Shown: positions 18,123 to 26,275 of the stretch, one piece after another
Layout: each line of letters begins with the position of its first letter
How positions within the stretch are numbered: the first letter of the stretch is position 1
Source: Niveispirillum sp943371025
Lineage (GTDB): Bacteria; Pseudomonadota; Alphaproteobacteria; Azospirillales; Azospirillaceae
Assembly: GCA_943371025.1 (NCBI GenBank)
Contig: CALRTC020000025.1
Coordinates: 34,706-98,705 of the forward strand
Length of the DNA stretch: 64,000 nucleotides
Direction of reading: 5' to 3'
Notes under the pieces: model-generated
Database searches by the model: none
What the model saw: only the letters and a program-made list of their open reading frames with translations
Told to the model about the DNA's origin: nothing
Program-made: the position numbers and the translations under genes

Positions 18123-18904
18123 GGAACTTTCTTCCCGCTGGCAGGGATATTGAAGGCCGCGTCGTCGGCCAGGAAATTGGTGAGCGTGCCGATCCCCTCG
18201 ACCTCCGTCGAAACGATGTCCCCGGGGTTCAGATAGACAACGCCGTGCGGCGTGCCGGTCAGGATCAGGTCGCCGGGGCTCAGCGTCATGAAATTGCTGA
18301 GATATTCGATGAGATAGGGGATATCGAACACCATATCGGCGGTCGTGCCCTTCTGCACTTCACGGCCATTGACCAGGGTGCGCAGGGTCAGGTTCATCGG
18401 GTCGGCCACGTCGTCGCGGTCCACCATCCAGGGGCCCAGCGGCGTGCAGCCGTCGCGGTTCTTCACCCGCAGGTTCGGGCGATAGTAGTTTTCGAGATAT
18501 TCCCGGATGGCATAATCATTGGCCACCGTATAGCCAGCCACATGGTCATAGGCATCGGCCCGCCGCACCTTGTGCGCCGTGCGGCCGATGATGACGGCCA
18601 GTTCGCATTCATAATGCATCTGGTTGGCATCGGCCGGGCGGCGGGTCGTGCCCTTGTGGCCCAACAGGCTGTTGGGCCCCTTCAGGAAGACCAGCGGCTC
18701 GGTCGGCGGCTTGAAGGCCAGTTCCGCCGCATGGTCGGCATAGTTCAGGCCCAGGGCGAAGATGGTGCCGCCGGTGACGGGCGGCAGCCAGACCACTTCG
18801 CTTTCCGCCACGCGGCGGCCATCGGCCAGGGTCAGGACCTGGCCGTCTTCACAAACGGTTGCGTGATGGATGCCGCCGGACCAGGCGACGCGCGCGTGCC
18901 GCAT
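18119..18904 (-). CDS. hpaG2: 2-hydroxyhepta-2,4-diene-1,7-dioate isomerase / 5-oxopent-3-ene-1,2,5-tricarboxylate decarboxylase, catalytic half
   Basis: 261 residues of the fumarylacetoacetate hydrolase family. The metal-binding E-x-E is present in HYECELAVIIGRTAH (near residue 100) and the third ligand is the Asp of YTVANDYAIRE. TGTPHGVVYLNPGD near the end is the normal C-terminal signature. In enteric HpaG the two homologous halves are fused. Here they are adjacent genes, and this one keeps the metal ligands. It decarboxylates and isomerises the HpaF product for HpaH. It shares one base with hpaG1. Confidence 0.93.
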   Translation of the reverse strand: MRHARVAWSGGIHHATVCEDGQVLTLADGRRVAESEVVWLPPVTGGTIFALGLNYADHAAELAFKPPTEPLVFLKGPNSLLGHKGTTRRPADANQMHYECELAVIIGRTAHKVRRADAYDHVAGYTVANDYAIREYLENYYRPNLRVKNRDGCTPLGPWMVDRDDVADPMNLTLRTLVNGREVQKGTTADMVFDIPYLIEYLSNFMTLSPGDLILTGTPHGVVYLNPGDIVSTEVEGIGTLTNFLADDAAFNIPASGKKVP

Positions 18905-19569
18905 CAGATCTCTCCTTCCAGCGTGACAGTCAACTCGCCGATGCCGTTGATGCGGGCTGTAACCCGGTCACCAACGCCGGCCCGCGCCGGGTTCGGGTCC
19001 AGACCGACCAGCAGCAGATCGCCCACTGCCAGCGTCATGAAGGCCGTGATATCGGCGATCAGGGTGGGCAGGGGGCGCAACAGGTCGGCCGTGGACCAGC
19101 GCGCGGCGGACGCGCCATTCACGGATACGGTGATTTCCAGAGCATCCGGACCCGTGATGGCGGCCGCCGGCACCACCGGCCGACCCAGCGGCAGGAACCC
19201 GTCGCGGCAGCGCTGGCGGATGGCGGGGCGATAATAGCTGTCGTGCGGTTCGCAGACGTCGATGGCCAGGGTGTAGCCGGCGACATGGTCCAGCGCCCGG
19301 TCGGCCGGAACGCGGGTGGCCGCACGGCCGATCAGCACGGCCAGCGTGGCGTTCACTTCCAGCGCCGCCACACCGGCGGGAACGCGGACAATGCCGCCAT
19401 GCCGGTTCAACGTGTTGCGCGGCTTTATGTAGAGCACCGGCGCCTTGGGGGGAGCGTTGTAGGGAGCCGCCGACAGGCCTTCGCCCAATCGCGCCAGTTC
19501 CGCCCGCGTGTTCAGGACCACCCCGTAGACCGTGCCGCCATCCGGCAGGGGAAACGGTACGTTCGTCAC
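18904..19569 (-). CDS. hpaG1: HpaG N-terminal-type subunit, FAH family with altered metal site
   Basis: 221 residues, first gene of the hpa operon. It has the FAH-family order FALGLNY-like start region, IKPRNTLNRHGG, ALEVNATLAVLIGRAATRV and GLDPNPA near the end. Aligning ATLAVLIGR with CELAVIIGR of the partner shows the E-x-E metal pair replaced by N-x-T, so this copy probably cannot bind the catalytic metal in the usual way. It is likely a structural or regulatory partner of the HpaG2 protein. It lies downstream of the palindromic operator at 19605 and is transcribed away from hpaR. Confidence 0.88.
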   Translation of the reverse strand: MTNVPFPLPDGGTVYGVVLNTRAELARLGEGLSAAPYNAPPKAPVLYIKPRNTLNRHGGIVRVPAGVAALEVNATLAVLIGRAATRVPADRALDHVAGYTLAIDVCEPHDSYYRPAIRQRCRDGFLPLGRPVVPAAAITGPDALEITVSVNGASAARWSTADLLRPLPTLIADITAFMTLAVGDLLLVGLDPNPARAGVGDRVTARINGIGELTVTLEGEI

Positions 19570-19604
19570 CTGTCATTCTCCTGACATGCTTCTGTCTGGA
19601 TCAT

Positions 19605-19624
19605 TTATTTAACATGTGAAATAA
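19605..19624. promoter_or_regulatory. HpaR-type operator between hpaG1 and hpaR
   Basis: TTATTTAACATGTGAAATAA is a 20-bp palindrome with one mismatched pair. Its 3' 15 bases recur exactly before the TonB receptor gene at 29349-29363. It is 35 bases before the hpaG1 start and about 90 bases before hpaR, so a MarR dimer here could control both directions. A poorer related sequence (TTATCATGCTAAAT) follows at 19634. Confidence 0.7.
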
Positions 19625-19713
19625 GTCAACTCCTTATCATGCTAAATATCTGCGCGACATTCCGGCCTGGGCTGGGCACAATGGGACTGACGGTGAAAAA
19701 GGGACGGGGAAAC

Positions 19714-20214
19714 ATGGGGTTGGAGCCGGAGATACCGCCTGCAGGCACGGACGGGGCGGCGACGGGCGTGATGCGGCCCTATACGCAATCGCTGCCGCTG
19801 GCCCTGTTGCGGGCCCGAGAAAGCGTCATGGCACGCCTGCGCCCGATCCTGCGCGAACATGACGTGACGGAGCAGCAATGGCGCGCCCTGCGCACGCTTG
19901 CCGAGGTGGGAGAGGTGGAGGTGACGGCGCTGGCCGATCTGATCTGCCTGTTGCCGTCATCGCTGTCGCGCATCCTGCGCGATCTGGCCGCGCGCGGGCT
20001 GATTCAGCGCCGAACCTCGGAAGAGGATATGCGCCGGGGCCTGGTCAGCATTCTGCCGGCGGGCCAGGCCTTGATCCGCCGGGTCACGCCATCGGCGGCG
20101 AAGGCCAATGCCGAGATTGAAGAACTGTTCGGCAGCGCGCGCCTGAAAGTGCTGAAGGCCGAACTGAGCGCACTGTGTATCTTGCTGGGGGATGGCGGTC
20201 TGTCACCGGAATAG
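19714..20214 (+). CDS. hpaR: MarR-family homoprotocatechuate operon regulator
   Basis: 166 residues from the ATG at 19714, which has GGGACGGGG upstream. Upstream in-frame starts at 19639 and 19681 would put the operator close to the coding region and lack that signal. MRPYTQSLPLALLRARESVMARLRP near residue 20, EQQWRALRTLAEVGE, and the recognition helix LLPSSLSRILRDLAARGLI match HpaR rather than generic MarR proteins. HpaR represses hpa genes and responds to pathway aromatics. It is divergent from hpaG1, and the palindrome between them is its likely site. Confidence 0.92.
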   Translation: MGLEPEIPPAGTDGAATGVMRPYTQSLPLALLRARESVMARLRPILREHDVTEQQWRALRTLAEVGEVEVTALADLICLLPSSLSRILRDLAARGLIQRRTSEEDMRRGLVSILPAGQALIRRVTPSAAKANAEIEELFGSARLKVLKAELSALCILLGDGGLSPE

Positions 20215-20253
20215 GGTGGCACCACTCCGGGGATCCGGCCATCACGTCATGCC

Positions 20254-20360
20254 CCCTCAATCGCCGGGCGGCGGCATCCGCCGCCTTGGCTACGCGGCAC
20301 GTGCCGCGCGGCGGCAGTCGCCGCCGTACCAACGGTCAAGAATTTCGACCGTTGGTATCA
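20254..20360 (-). repeat. Four-hairpin intergenic element, copy B
   Basis: On the minus strand it starts within the TGA stop of the MarR gene at 20358 (TGATACCAACGG) and ends ATTGAGGG. The stems are ACCAACGGTC/GACCGTTGGT, GGCGGC/GCCGCC, GCGGCAC/GTGCCGC and GGCGGC-GGAT-GCCGCC. The last stem has its G/C pairs flipped against copy A while the GGAT loop is unchanged. It fills the space between the convergent ends of hpaR and the second MarR gene, where it could stop transcription from both. Confidence 0.85.
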
Positions 20361-20816
20361 ATCCACCGATTCCGGGCGCAGGATTTCCAGCAACGCTTCC
20401 AGTCTGGCGTTCAATTCCCGCACCTGCTCCCGGTCCAGGCGGGCATCCAGATCGGCGTAGATCGGGTCGAAGCAGGGCAGGACCTTCTCGATCTGCTCGT
20501 GTCCGGCCGGGGTCAGGCTGTGGAAGGCACGTCGCGCATCCTTGGGGTCGGGATGCCTTTCGATCAGGCCCCGTTCCGCCAGATCACGCAGAATGCGCGA
20601 CAGGCTGGGCCCCAGCAGGAAGGACCGGCGGGACAATTCGGAAATGTCCATTTCCGGGTGCTTCTGAATAAGCTGAAGAATGCGCCATTGCGGATCCGTC
20701 AGGTCGTTCTGCATGAAGACGGGCCGGAAATAGGAGGAGAACGCCTCGCGCGTCCGGTGCAGCAATACGGGCAGGCGACGCAATTCGGCATTACTATAAT
20801 CGGGCTTATCTGACAC
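20358..20816 (-). CDS. Second HpaR-like MarR-family regulator
   Basis: 152 residues with the same build as hpaR: LRRLPVLLHRTREAFSSYFRPVF, TDPQWRILQLIQKHPEMDIS, and recognition helix FLLGPSLSRILRDLAERGLI. The overlap of the two recognition helices (SLSRILRDLA-RGLI) suggests that both bind the same DNA palindrome. It is divergent from the Rieske/reductase operon with the operator TTAACACGTTAA between them, so it probably controls that operon and itself, perhaps with a different effector from hpaR. The stop codon coincides with repeat copy B. Confidence 0.9.
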   Translation of the reverse strand: MSDKPDYSNAELRRLPVLLHRTREAFSSYFRPVFMQNDLTDPQWRILQLIQKHPEMDISELSRRSFLLGPSLSRILRDLAERGLIERHPDPKDARRAFHSLTPAGHEQIEKVLPCFDPIYADLDARLDREQVRELNARLEALLEILRPESVD

Positions 20817-20968
20817 GAGGGACGCTCCCCACCGGCGTTCAAGAATTCATGGTTAAGAGTAGGGTGTGACACGCCGTCCGGGCAATCACGGTCTTTGCCT
20901 GACCGGACGATCCAGTTTGCAGTGATGAAAATGACATTAACCGAAGAATCCGGCTTGCGGGCATAAAT

Positions 20969-20980
20969 TTAACACGTTAA
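20969..20980. promoter_or_regulatory. HpaR-type operator before the Rieske operon
   Basis: TTAACACGTTAA, within ATTTAACACGTTAAGTTAT, is a near-perfect palindrome of the same type as the site at 19605. It is about 90 bases before the reductase gene and 150 bases before the divergent MarR gene. Confidence 0.65.
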
Positions 20981-21062
20981 GTTATTTTCATCGGCCAATG
21001 ATGGAGCGGCAGCGGCGCAGGCCCGGCTGCCACCCGGCCCCACAATTCCCCGAACATGATGG

Positions 21063-22004
21063 ATGTCCACGGAAATGGAACTTCTCATCCGGTCGATCAC
21101 CTGGGAGGGCGAAGGCATCTGTTCCTTCGAACTGGTCGCCCCCCAGGGCGTGACGCTGCCGGAACATGCGGCGGGTGCGCATGTCGATCTGCACTTGCCT
21201 GGCGGACTGGTCCGCCAATATTCGCTGACCAATGCCTGGGACGGACGGCGTCTGGTCGTGGCCGTGGGTCGCGACCGGACCAGTCGGGGCGGTTCACGCT
21301 GGCTGCTTGATGTGGCGCGGCCCGGCATGCGGCTGGAGGTGTCGGCACCGCGCAACAGCTTTCCGCTGCACGATGACGCGTCCTTCACGGCGCTGTTCGC
21401 CGGCGGCATCGGCATCACGCCCATCCTGGCCATGGCGCGCTGGCTGACCCTGGTGGGCCGGCCCTGGTCGCTGTTTTATGCCGTGCGCGACCGGACCGTG
21501 GCAGCCTTTGCCGACGAACTGGCGGCATTGGGTGGCGATGTGCGTCTGCATATCGATGCCGAAGCTGGCGGCCCGCCGGATATCGCCATTGCCATGGCCG
21601 CCGTCCCCGCCGGGGCCCACCTTTATTGCTGCGGGCCGGAACCGATGATCCGGGCCTTTCTGGATGCCGCGGCCGATCGGCCGGCCGAACAGGTGCATGT
21701 CGAACATTTCGGCGCCATCGCGCCGCGTGCCGATGACGGGGCGCTGCTGGTGGAACTGGCCCGGTCAGGCCGCAGCATTGCCGTCACGCCGGACCAGACG
21801 ATCCTGGATGCCGTGCTGGCGGCCGGCATCCATGTGCCGGCCTCTTGCCGGAACGGGGTGTGCGGCACCTGCGAGACCGTTGTTCTGGCGGGAGAGCCTG
21901 ACCACCGCGACCTGATCCTCAGCGATGCGGAGAAGGCGGCCGGCCGCACCATGTTGATCTGCTGTTCCCGCGCCAAGGGGCAGCGCCTGACGCTTGATCT
22001 ATAA
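21063..22004 (+). CDS. VanB-type oxygenase reductase (FMN, NAD(P)H, 2Fe-2S)
   Basis: 313 residues with the phthalate dioxygenase reductase order. A flavin-binding barrel has RQYSLTNAWDGR near residue 55, a nucleotide domain has FAGGIGITPILAMA near 118, and a C-terminal plant-type ferredoxin has PASCRNGVCGTCE plus a later Cys. It passes electrons from NAD(P)H to the Rieske oxygenase encoded 11 bases downstream. VanAB-type pairs demethylate methoxyaromatics or hydroxylate side-chain or ring positions. The start at 21063 (MSTEMELL) could instead be the internal Met at 21075. Confidence 0.93.
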   Translation: MSTEMELLIRSITWEGEGICSFELVAPQGVTLPEHAAGAHVDLHLPGGLVRQYSLTNAWDGRRLVVAVGRDRTSRGGSRWLLDVARPGMRLEVSAPRNSFPLHDDASFTALFAGGIGITPILAMARWLTLVGRPWSLFYAVRDRTVAAFADELAALGGDVRLHIDAEAGGPPDIAIAMAAVPAGAHLYCCGPEPMIRAFLDAAADRPAEQVHVEHFGAIAPRADDGALLVELARSGRSIAVTPDQTILDAVLAAGIHVPASCRNGVCGTCETVVLAGEPDHRDLILSDAEKAAGRTMLICCSRAKGQRLTLDL

Positions 22005-22015
22005 AGGCAAGAAGA

Positions 22016-23206
22016 ATGACGGAACGAACAGGGACGCCCCCCACGGCCTATGGCCGGCCGGCACCGACCTTTTTCGAGGAACTGACCCGCGTCGGTCCCG
22101 GCACACCGATGGGCGAGCTGCTGCGGCGCTACTGGCACCCGGTCGGCCTGTCCGGCGACGCGACCGATACCCCGCGCCAGGTGCGCGTGCTGGGGGAGGA
22201 CCTGATCCTGTTCCGCGACGGGGCGGGCCGGCCGGGTCTGGTGCATCCGCGTTGCGCCCATCGCGGCGCCTCGCTTTATTACGGGCGGGTGGAACAGGAG
22301 GGCATCCGCTGCTGCTATCATGGCTGGCTGTTCGCGGTGGACGGAAGCTGTGTCGAACAGCCCTGCGAACCGGACCAGGGCGCCGCCAGTTGCAGTAAAG
22401 TGCGCCAGCCGCATTATCCGCTTCAGGAACGCTATGGCCTGATCTTCGCCTATATGGGGCCGCCGGAGAAACAGCCGGTCCTACCGCGCTACGACGTCCT
22501 GGAGGCTGTGGAACCGGGCGAGTTCATCGAGGCAGACGACAGTTCCATCGGCAGCGGCGGCCCCACCATCGTGCCCTGCAACTGGCTGCAGCATTTTGAA
22601 AATGTCATGGACCCGTTCCATGTGCCGATCCTGCACGGGTCGTTCAGCGGCAACCAGTTCATCGCCAAGATGGCGCTGATGCCGCGTGTCACCTTTGAAT
22701 ATACCGACCGGGGCGTGCGGTCCATTCAGCTTCGCGATCTGGAAAAGGGCGTTCATCGCCGCATCACGGAGGCGGTGCTGCCCACCGTGCGCGCCGTGGC
22801 CAGCCCGCGTGCGGAACAGGACGGGCCGGCGACCCTGCTGGGCTGGGTCCTGCCCATCGACGACACGCATTTCCGCATCTATTCCGCCGGACGGGTGACG
22901 GAGAAGGGGGCGCTGTCCAAGATCCGTTCCCATTTCAACGGCAAGCTCTGGCACGAACTGACGGAGGCGGAGCACCAGAAATTCCCCGGTGACTATGAAG
23001 CGCATGTCAGCCAGGGGGACATCACCTTCCATTCGGAAGAAAACCTGACCTCCACCGACCAGGGTATTGCCATGCTGCGCCGTGCCTATCGCCGGCAACT
23101 GGCGGCGCTGGCGGCGGGCGGCGACCCGATGGGCGTCATCTTCGATCCCGATAAGGAACTGGTGCGCCTGGATGCCGGCAGCGCCGTGATCGCAAAGGCG
23201 GACTGA
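22016..23206 (+). CDS. VanA/phthalate-type Rieske oxygenase, single-component terminal oxygenase
   Basis: 396 residues. The Rieske cluster is CAHRG-18-CCYHGW (residues about 82-105). The mononuclear iron site is ENVMDPFHVPILH (residues about 197-209) with the usual Asp and two His. The lack of a beta subunit and the partner reductase place it in the VanA/phthalate 4,5-dioxygenase group. In its operon it is followed by an aminotransferase, so the substrate may be an aromatic amino-acid derivative. O-demethylation or hydroxylation giving homoprotocatechuate would join it to the hpa genes. That assignment is inference. Confidence 0.92.
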   Translation: MTERTGTPPTAYGRPAPTFFEELTRVGPGTPMGELLRRYWHPVGLSGDATDTPRQVRVLGEDLILFRDGAGRPGLVHPRCAHRGASLYYGRVEQEGIRCCYHGWLFAVDGSCVEQPCEPDQGAASCSKVRQPHYPLQERYGLIFAYMGPPEKQPVLPRYDVLEAVEPGEFIEADDSSIGSGGPTIVPCNWLQHFENVMDPFHVPILHGSFSGNQFIAKMALMPRVTFEYTDRGVRSIQLRDLEKGVHRRITEAVLPTVRAVASPRAEQDGPATLLGWVLPIDDTHFRIYSAGRVTEKGALSKIRSHFNGKLWHELTEAEHQKFPGDYEAHVSQGDITFHSEENLTSTDQGIAMLRRAYRRQLAALAAGGDPMGVIFDPDKELVRLDAGSAVIAKAD

Positions 23207-23208
23207 CC

Positions 23209-24336
23209 ATGGTGACGATGAACGACAAGGATACGACGGCCCTGGCGCATGTCGCGGCCATCCCGCCCTATCCGCCGGGCCGCCCGATTTCGGCCGTGGC
23301 GCGGGAATTCGGACTGGACCCGAACAGCATCGTGAAGCTGGCGTCCAACGAGAACCCGATGGGCTGTTCGCCCAAGGCGTTGGAAGCCATCCAGGCGGCC
23401 GCCCGGCTGACCCACCAATACCCGGATTTCGACTGTCATGAGCTGCGCGCGCTGCTCTCGGCGGAAAACGGGGTGGAAGCGGCCTGGGTGCTGCCGGGTG
23501 CCGGTTCCAGCGACCTGATCCTGCAGGCCGCACGCGGCTGGCTCGGGGCAGGGCGCAATGCCGTCATCCCGCAATATTCCTTCGCCTCCTATGAAAGCGG
23601 GGCCGCGGCGCAGGGTGCATCCATCATCACGGTGCCGGCCAGGGGCTGGGACCATGACCTGGATGCCCTGGTCCGGGCGGTGACGCCGCAGACGGGCGTG
23701 CTGTTCCTGGCCACGCCGAACAATCCCATCGGCACGGCGGTAGCCCCCGCGGCGCTGGAGGCTTTCCTGGCCGCCGTACCGGCCCATGTGCTGGTCGTGC
23801 TGGACGAGGCGTACCGGGAATTCCTGCCGGCCGACGAACGTCCGGACCTGCAACGGCTGCTGTCCATCCGCCGGAACCTGCTGGTTCTGCGCACCTTCTC
23901 CAAGATCCATGGGCTGGCGGCGCTGCGGGTCGGCTATGGTGTTGCCCATCCCGCCATCATCTCCATCCTGAAGCGCCTGCAGCTTCCCTTCGCCGTATCC
24001 ACGGCCGGGCAGATGGCGGCGGTGGCGTCCCTGCGCGACCCGCGCTTTACCGACAGTTACGAGGCGCTGAACCGGCGGGAGAATGCCCGCCTGTCGAAGG
24101 CGTTCGCCGATGGTGGCTTTGACCATGTCCCGTCCAGGGCCAATTTCATCCTGTTCCATGTCGGGGACGGGCCGGCGACGGCGCAGGCGCTGATGAAGCG
24201 CGGCGTCATCACCCGGCCGGTGGCGAATTATGGGCTGAAGACCTGGCTGCGCGTGTCGATCGGGCTGGTGGAGGAGAACGACATCTTCCTGCGCCATCTG
24301 CGCGCATTGCTGCCCGAGGGCTCGCGCGCATCATGA
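23209..24336 (+). CDS. PLP-dependent aminotransferase, HisC-like (probable aromatic aminotransferase)
   Basis: 375 residues of fold-type I. VKLASNENPMGCSPKALEAI near residue 37 and ATPNNPIGT near 165 are substrate and cofactor motifs, LDEAYREF holds the pyridoxal Asp, and TFSKIHGLAALRVGYG (Lys near 225) forms the Schiff base. The closest known type is histidinol-phosphate aminotransferase, some of which act on aromatic amino acids. No histidine genes are nearby. It starts two bases after the Rieske gene and precedes a ThDP enzyme and the HPC pathway, so transamination of tyrosine, DOPA or a similar compound is the likely role. Confidence 0.88.
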   Translation: MVTMNDKDTTALAHVAAIPPYPPGRPISAVAREFGLDPNSIVKLASNENPMGCSPKALEAIQAAARLTHQYPDFDCHELRALLSAENGVEAAWVLPGAGSSDLILQAARGWLGAGRNAVIPQYSFASYESGAAAQGASIITVPARGWDHDLDALVRAVTPQTGVLFLATPNNPIGTAVAPAALEAFLAAVPAHVLVVLDEAYREFLPADERPDLQRLLSIRRNLLVLRTFSKIHGLAALRVGYGVAHPAIISILKRLQLPFAVSTAGQMAAVASLRDPRFTDSYEALNRRENARLSKAFADGGFDHVPSRANFILFHVGDGPATAQALMKRGVITRPVANYGLKTWLRVSIGLVEENDIFLRHLRALLPEGSRAS

Positions 24337-24345
24337 GAACGCAGG

Positions 24346-24361
24346 ATGGGGCCAGCCCCAT
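24346..24361. terminator. Short hairpin after the aminotransferase gene
   Basis: ATGGGGCCAGCCCCAT is a perfect 16-bp palindrome ten bases after the stop codon. No T-run follows, so it is a weak candidate for an end of the reductase-Rieske-aminotransferase transcript or for a stability hairpin. Confidence 0.35.
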
Positions 24362-24523
24362 GCCGGAAACGGTGGCCAGTTGATCGGCAGTGCCCGGGCA
24401 ACCAAACCACAAGCCCAATGAATTCATCGCGTTGAGCCAGCTTTCCCTGGGGGCGAACTTCGTTCGGAAGCTTGTCCGGGAAAACAATTGAGACTGTTAC
24501 AAATTGGTGCTGGCCTTCGAGAT

Positions 24524-24539
24524 ACTTAACGAGTTAAGT
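24524..24539. promoter_or_regulatory. HpaR-type operator before the ThDP enzyme gene
   Basis: ACTTAACGAGTTAAGT pairs perfectly over seven bases on each side of a GA centre. It matches the TTAACA(C/T)GTTAA type found before the hpa and Rieske operons and lies 53 bases before the start of the ThDP enzyme. Confidence 0.65.
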
Positions 24540-24592
24540 TCTATCAAAGGCACTCCGGTGCGACCGGGGTCGCCATGACAGGAGTAACGGGT

Positions 24593-26272
24593 ATGTCTAT
24601 CACCGGGGGCCAGGCTCTCGTGGGGCAGTTGCGCCGTGAAGGGGTCGAGGTCGTGTTCGGGATTCCGGGCGTGCAACTCGACTGGGCGGTGGATGCACTT
24701 TGCGAGGCGGCCGACCATATCCGCTTCATCGTGCCGCGTCACGAACAGGCGACATCCTACATGGCGGACGGCTATGCGCGGACCACGGGCCGCGAGGGCG
24801 TCTGCATGATGGTGCCGGGGCCGGGCATGCTGAATGCGCTGGCGGGCCTGTCGACCGCCTGGGCCTGCAATTCGCGGGTGCTGTTCATCTCCGGGCAGAT
24901 CCCGTCGCCGACCATCGGCAGGGGATATGGCATGCTGCATGAGATTGCCGACCAGTCCGGCATCCTGAAGTCCCTGACCAAATGGCATGGTATTGCCAGA
25001 ACGCCGGCGGAAATTCCGGCCCTGGTGCATCAGGCCTTTATCGAGCTGCGTTCGGGCCGGCCGCGCCCGGTTTCTCTGGAATTTCCGCCGGACGTCCTGC
25101 AGGCGAAGATCGATCAGGTCGAATTCCTCGAAGCCGCCCCCTATGCCCCGACCCCGGTCGATCCGGCGCTGGTCGCGCAGGCGGCGGCCCTGCTGAAGGA
25201 TGCGCGCTTCCCCGTGCTGTATGCTGGCGGTGGCGCCACGGCCGGCGATGCCGGTCCGGCCCTTCAGGCGCTGGCGGAGACGCTGCAGGCGCCTGTGGTG
25301 ATGACCGAAGGCGGACGCGGTGCCCTGTCGGGCCGCCATCCGCTGGCCCTGTCGACACTGGGCGGTCGTGCCGTGCTGCCGCATGCCGATGTCGTTCTGG
25401 TCGCGGGCAGCCGCTTCCTGGACGCCATGGCGCGTCCGACCTTCGCCTCACCCGATTGCCGTTTCATCTATCTGAATGTCGAAGCGGCGGACATGGGGCC
25501 CCCGCGTCAGCCGGGCCTGGCCATCGAAGGCGATATAAAGCTGGGGCTGGAAGCCATCGCGGCGTCACTGGGCACGCTGGAGCGGCCGTCGCGCGCCGCG
25601 GAGGTCGCGGCCGTCAAATCCTGGGAAGCGACGCAGACCCAGGGCATCAGGCCGCAGGCCGACTATGCCAATGTCCTGCGCGCCCATATTGCTGATGATG
25701 CGGCTTTGGTCAGCGAACTGACCCAGGTCGGCTATTTCTCCTCCATCGCTTATCCGGTGTACAAGCCGCGCACCTTCGTGACGCCGGGTTACCAGGGCAC
25801 ACTGGGTTATGGCTTCCCCACGGCGCTGGGCGTCGCGGTGGGCGCGCCCGACAAGCGCACCTTGTCGATCACGGGGGATGGCGGCTTCGGCTGGGGCCTC
25901 AACGATCTGGCAACGGCGGCCAAATACGGCTTGAACCTGACCACCGTCGTTTTCGTCGACAACCGCTTCGGTAATGTACAGCGCATCCAGCGCCGTACCT
26001 TCGGCCGGGAATTCGCGGTGGAACTGACCAATCCGGATTTCCAGCTTCTGGGCAAGGCGTTCGGCGTGCGCACGGCGCTCGTCTCCTCGCCTGACGGGCT
26101 GGCCGGTGCGCTGGAAGCCGCCAAGGCCGCCGGTGGCCCCACCCTGATCGAGGTGCAGGTGGGAGAGATGCCCAGCCCCTGGGCGCTGATCCATGCCTTC
26201 GTCCCGCCAGTGGACCCGCCGCCCCCCAATCCGCTGGGCGACCCGTCCGTGGCCGGCACGAAGGGGGCATGA
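24593..26272 (+). CDS. Thiamine-diphosphate-dependent 2-oxoacid decarboxylase or acetolactate synthase-like enzyme
   Basis: 559 residues. The pyrophosphate-domain Glu lies in PRHEQATSYMADGYAR (near residue 50), the central domain has YAGGGAT, and the cofactor motif is GDGGFGWGLNDLATAAKYGLN running to VDNRFGN near residue 430. The start at 24593 was chosen because AGGAG precedes it by eight bases. The family includes acetolactate synthase, benzoylformate decarboxylase and phenylpyruvate/indolepyruvate decarboxylases. No small regulatory subunit of acetolactate synthase is nearby. Following an aromatic aminotransferase and inside the same inferred regulon as the hpa genes, a 4-hydroxyphenylpyruvate-type decarboxylase is the best guess. 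Confidence 0.85.
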   Translation: MSITGGQALVGQLRREGVEVVFGIPGVQLDWAVDALCEAADHIRFIVPRHEQATSYMADGYARTTGREGVCMMVPGPGMLNALAGLSTAWACNSRVLFISGQIPSPTIGRGYGMLHEIADQSGILKSLTKWHGIARTPAEIPALVHQAFIELRSGRPRPVSLEFPPDVLQAKIDQVEFLEAAPYAPTPVDPALVAQAAALLKDARFPVLYAGGGATAGDAGPALQALAETLQAPVVMTEGGRGALSGRHPLALSTLGGRAVLPHADVVLVAGSRFLDAMARPTFASPDCRFIYLNVEAADMGPPRQPGLAIEGDIKLGLEAIAASLGTLERPSRAAEVAAVKSWEATQTQGIRPQADYANVLRAHIADDAALVSELTQVGYFSSIAYPVYKPRTFVTPGYQGTLGYGFPTALGVAVGAPDKRTLSITGDGGFGWGLNDLATAAKYGLNLTTVVFVDNRFGNVQRIQRRTFGREFAVELTNPDFQLLGKAFGVRTALVSSPDGLAGALEAAKAAGGPTLIEVQVGEMPSPWALIHAFVPPVDPPPPNPLGDPSVAGTKGA

Positions 26273-26275
26273 TCC

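Noticed and set aside
24593..26272. Naming the ThDP enzyme ilvB
   Set aside because: There is no ilvN or other branched-chain synthesis gene nearby, and the context is aromatic catabolism, so the general description is safer.
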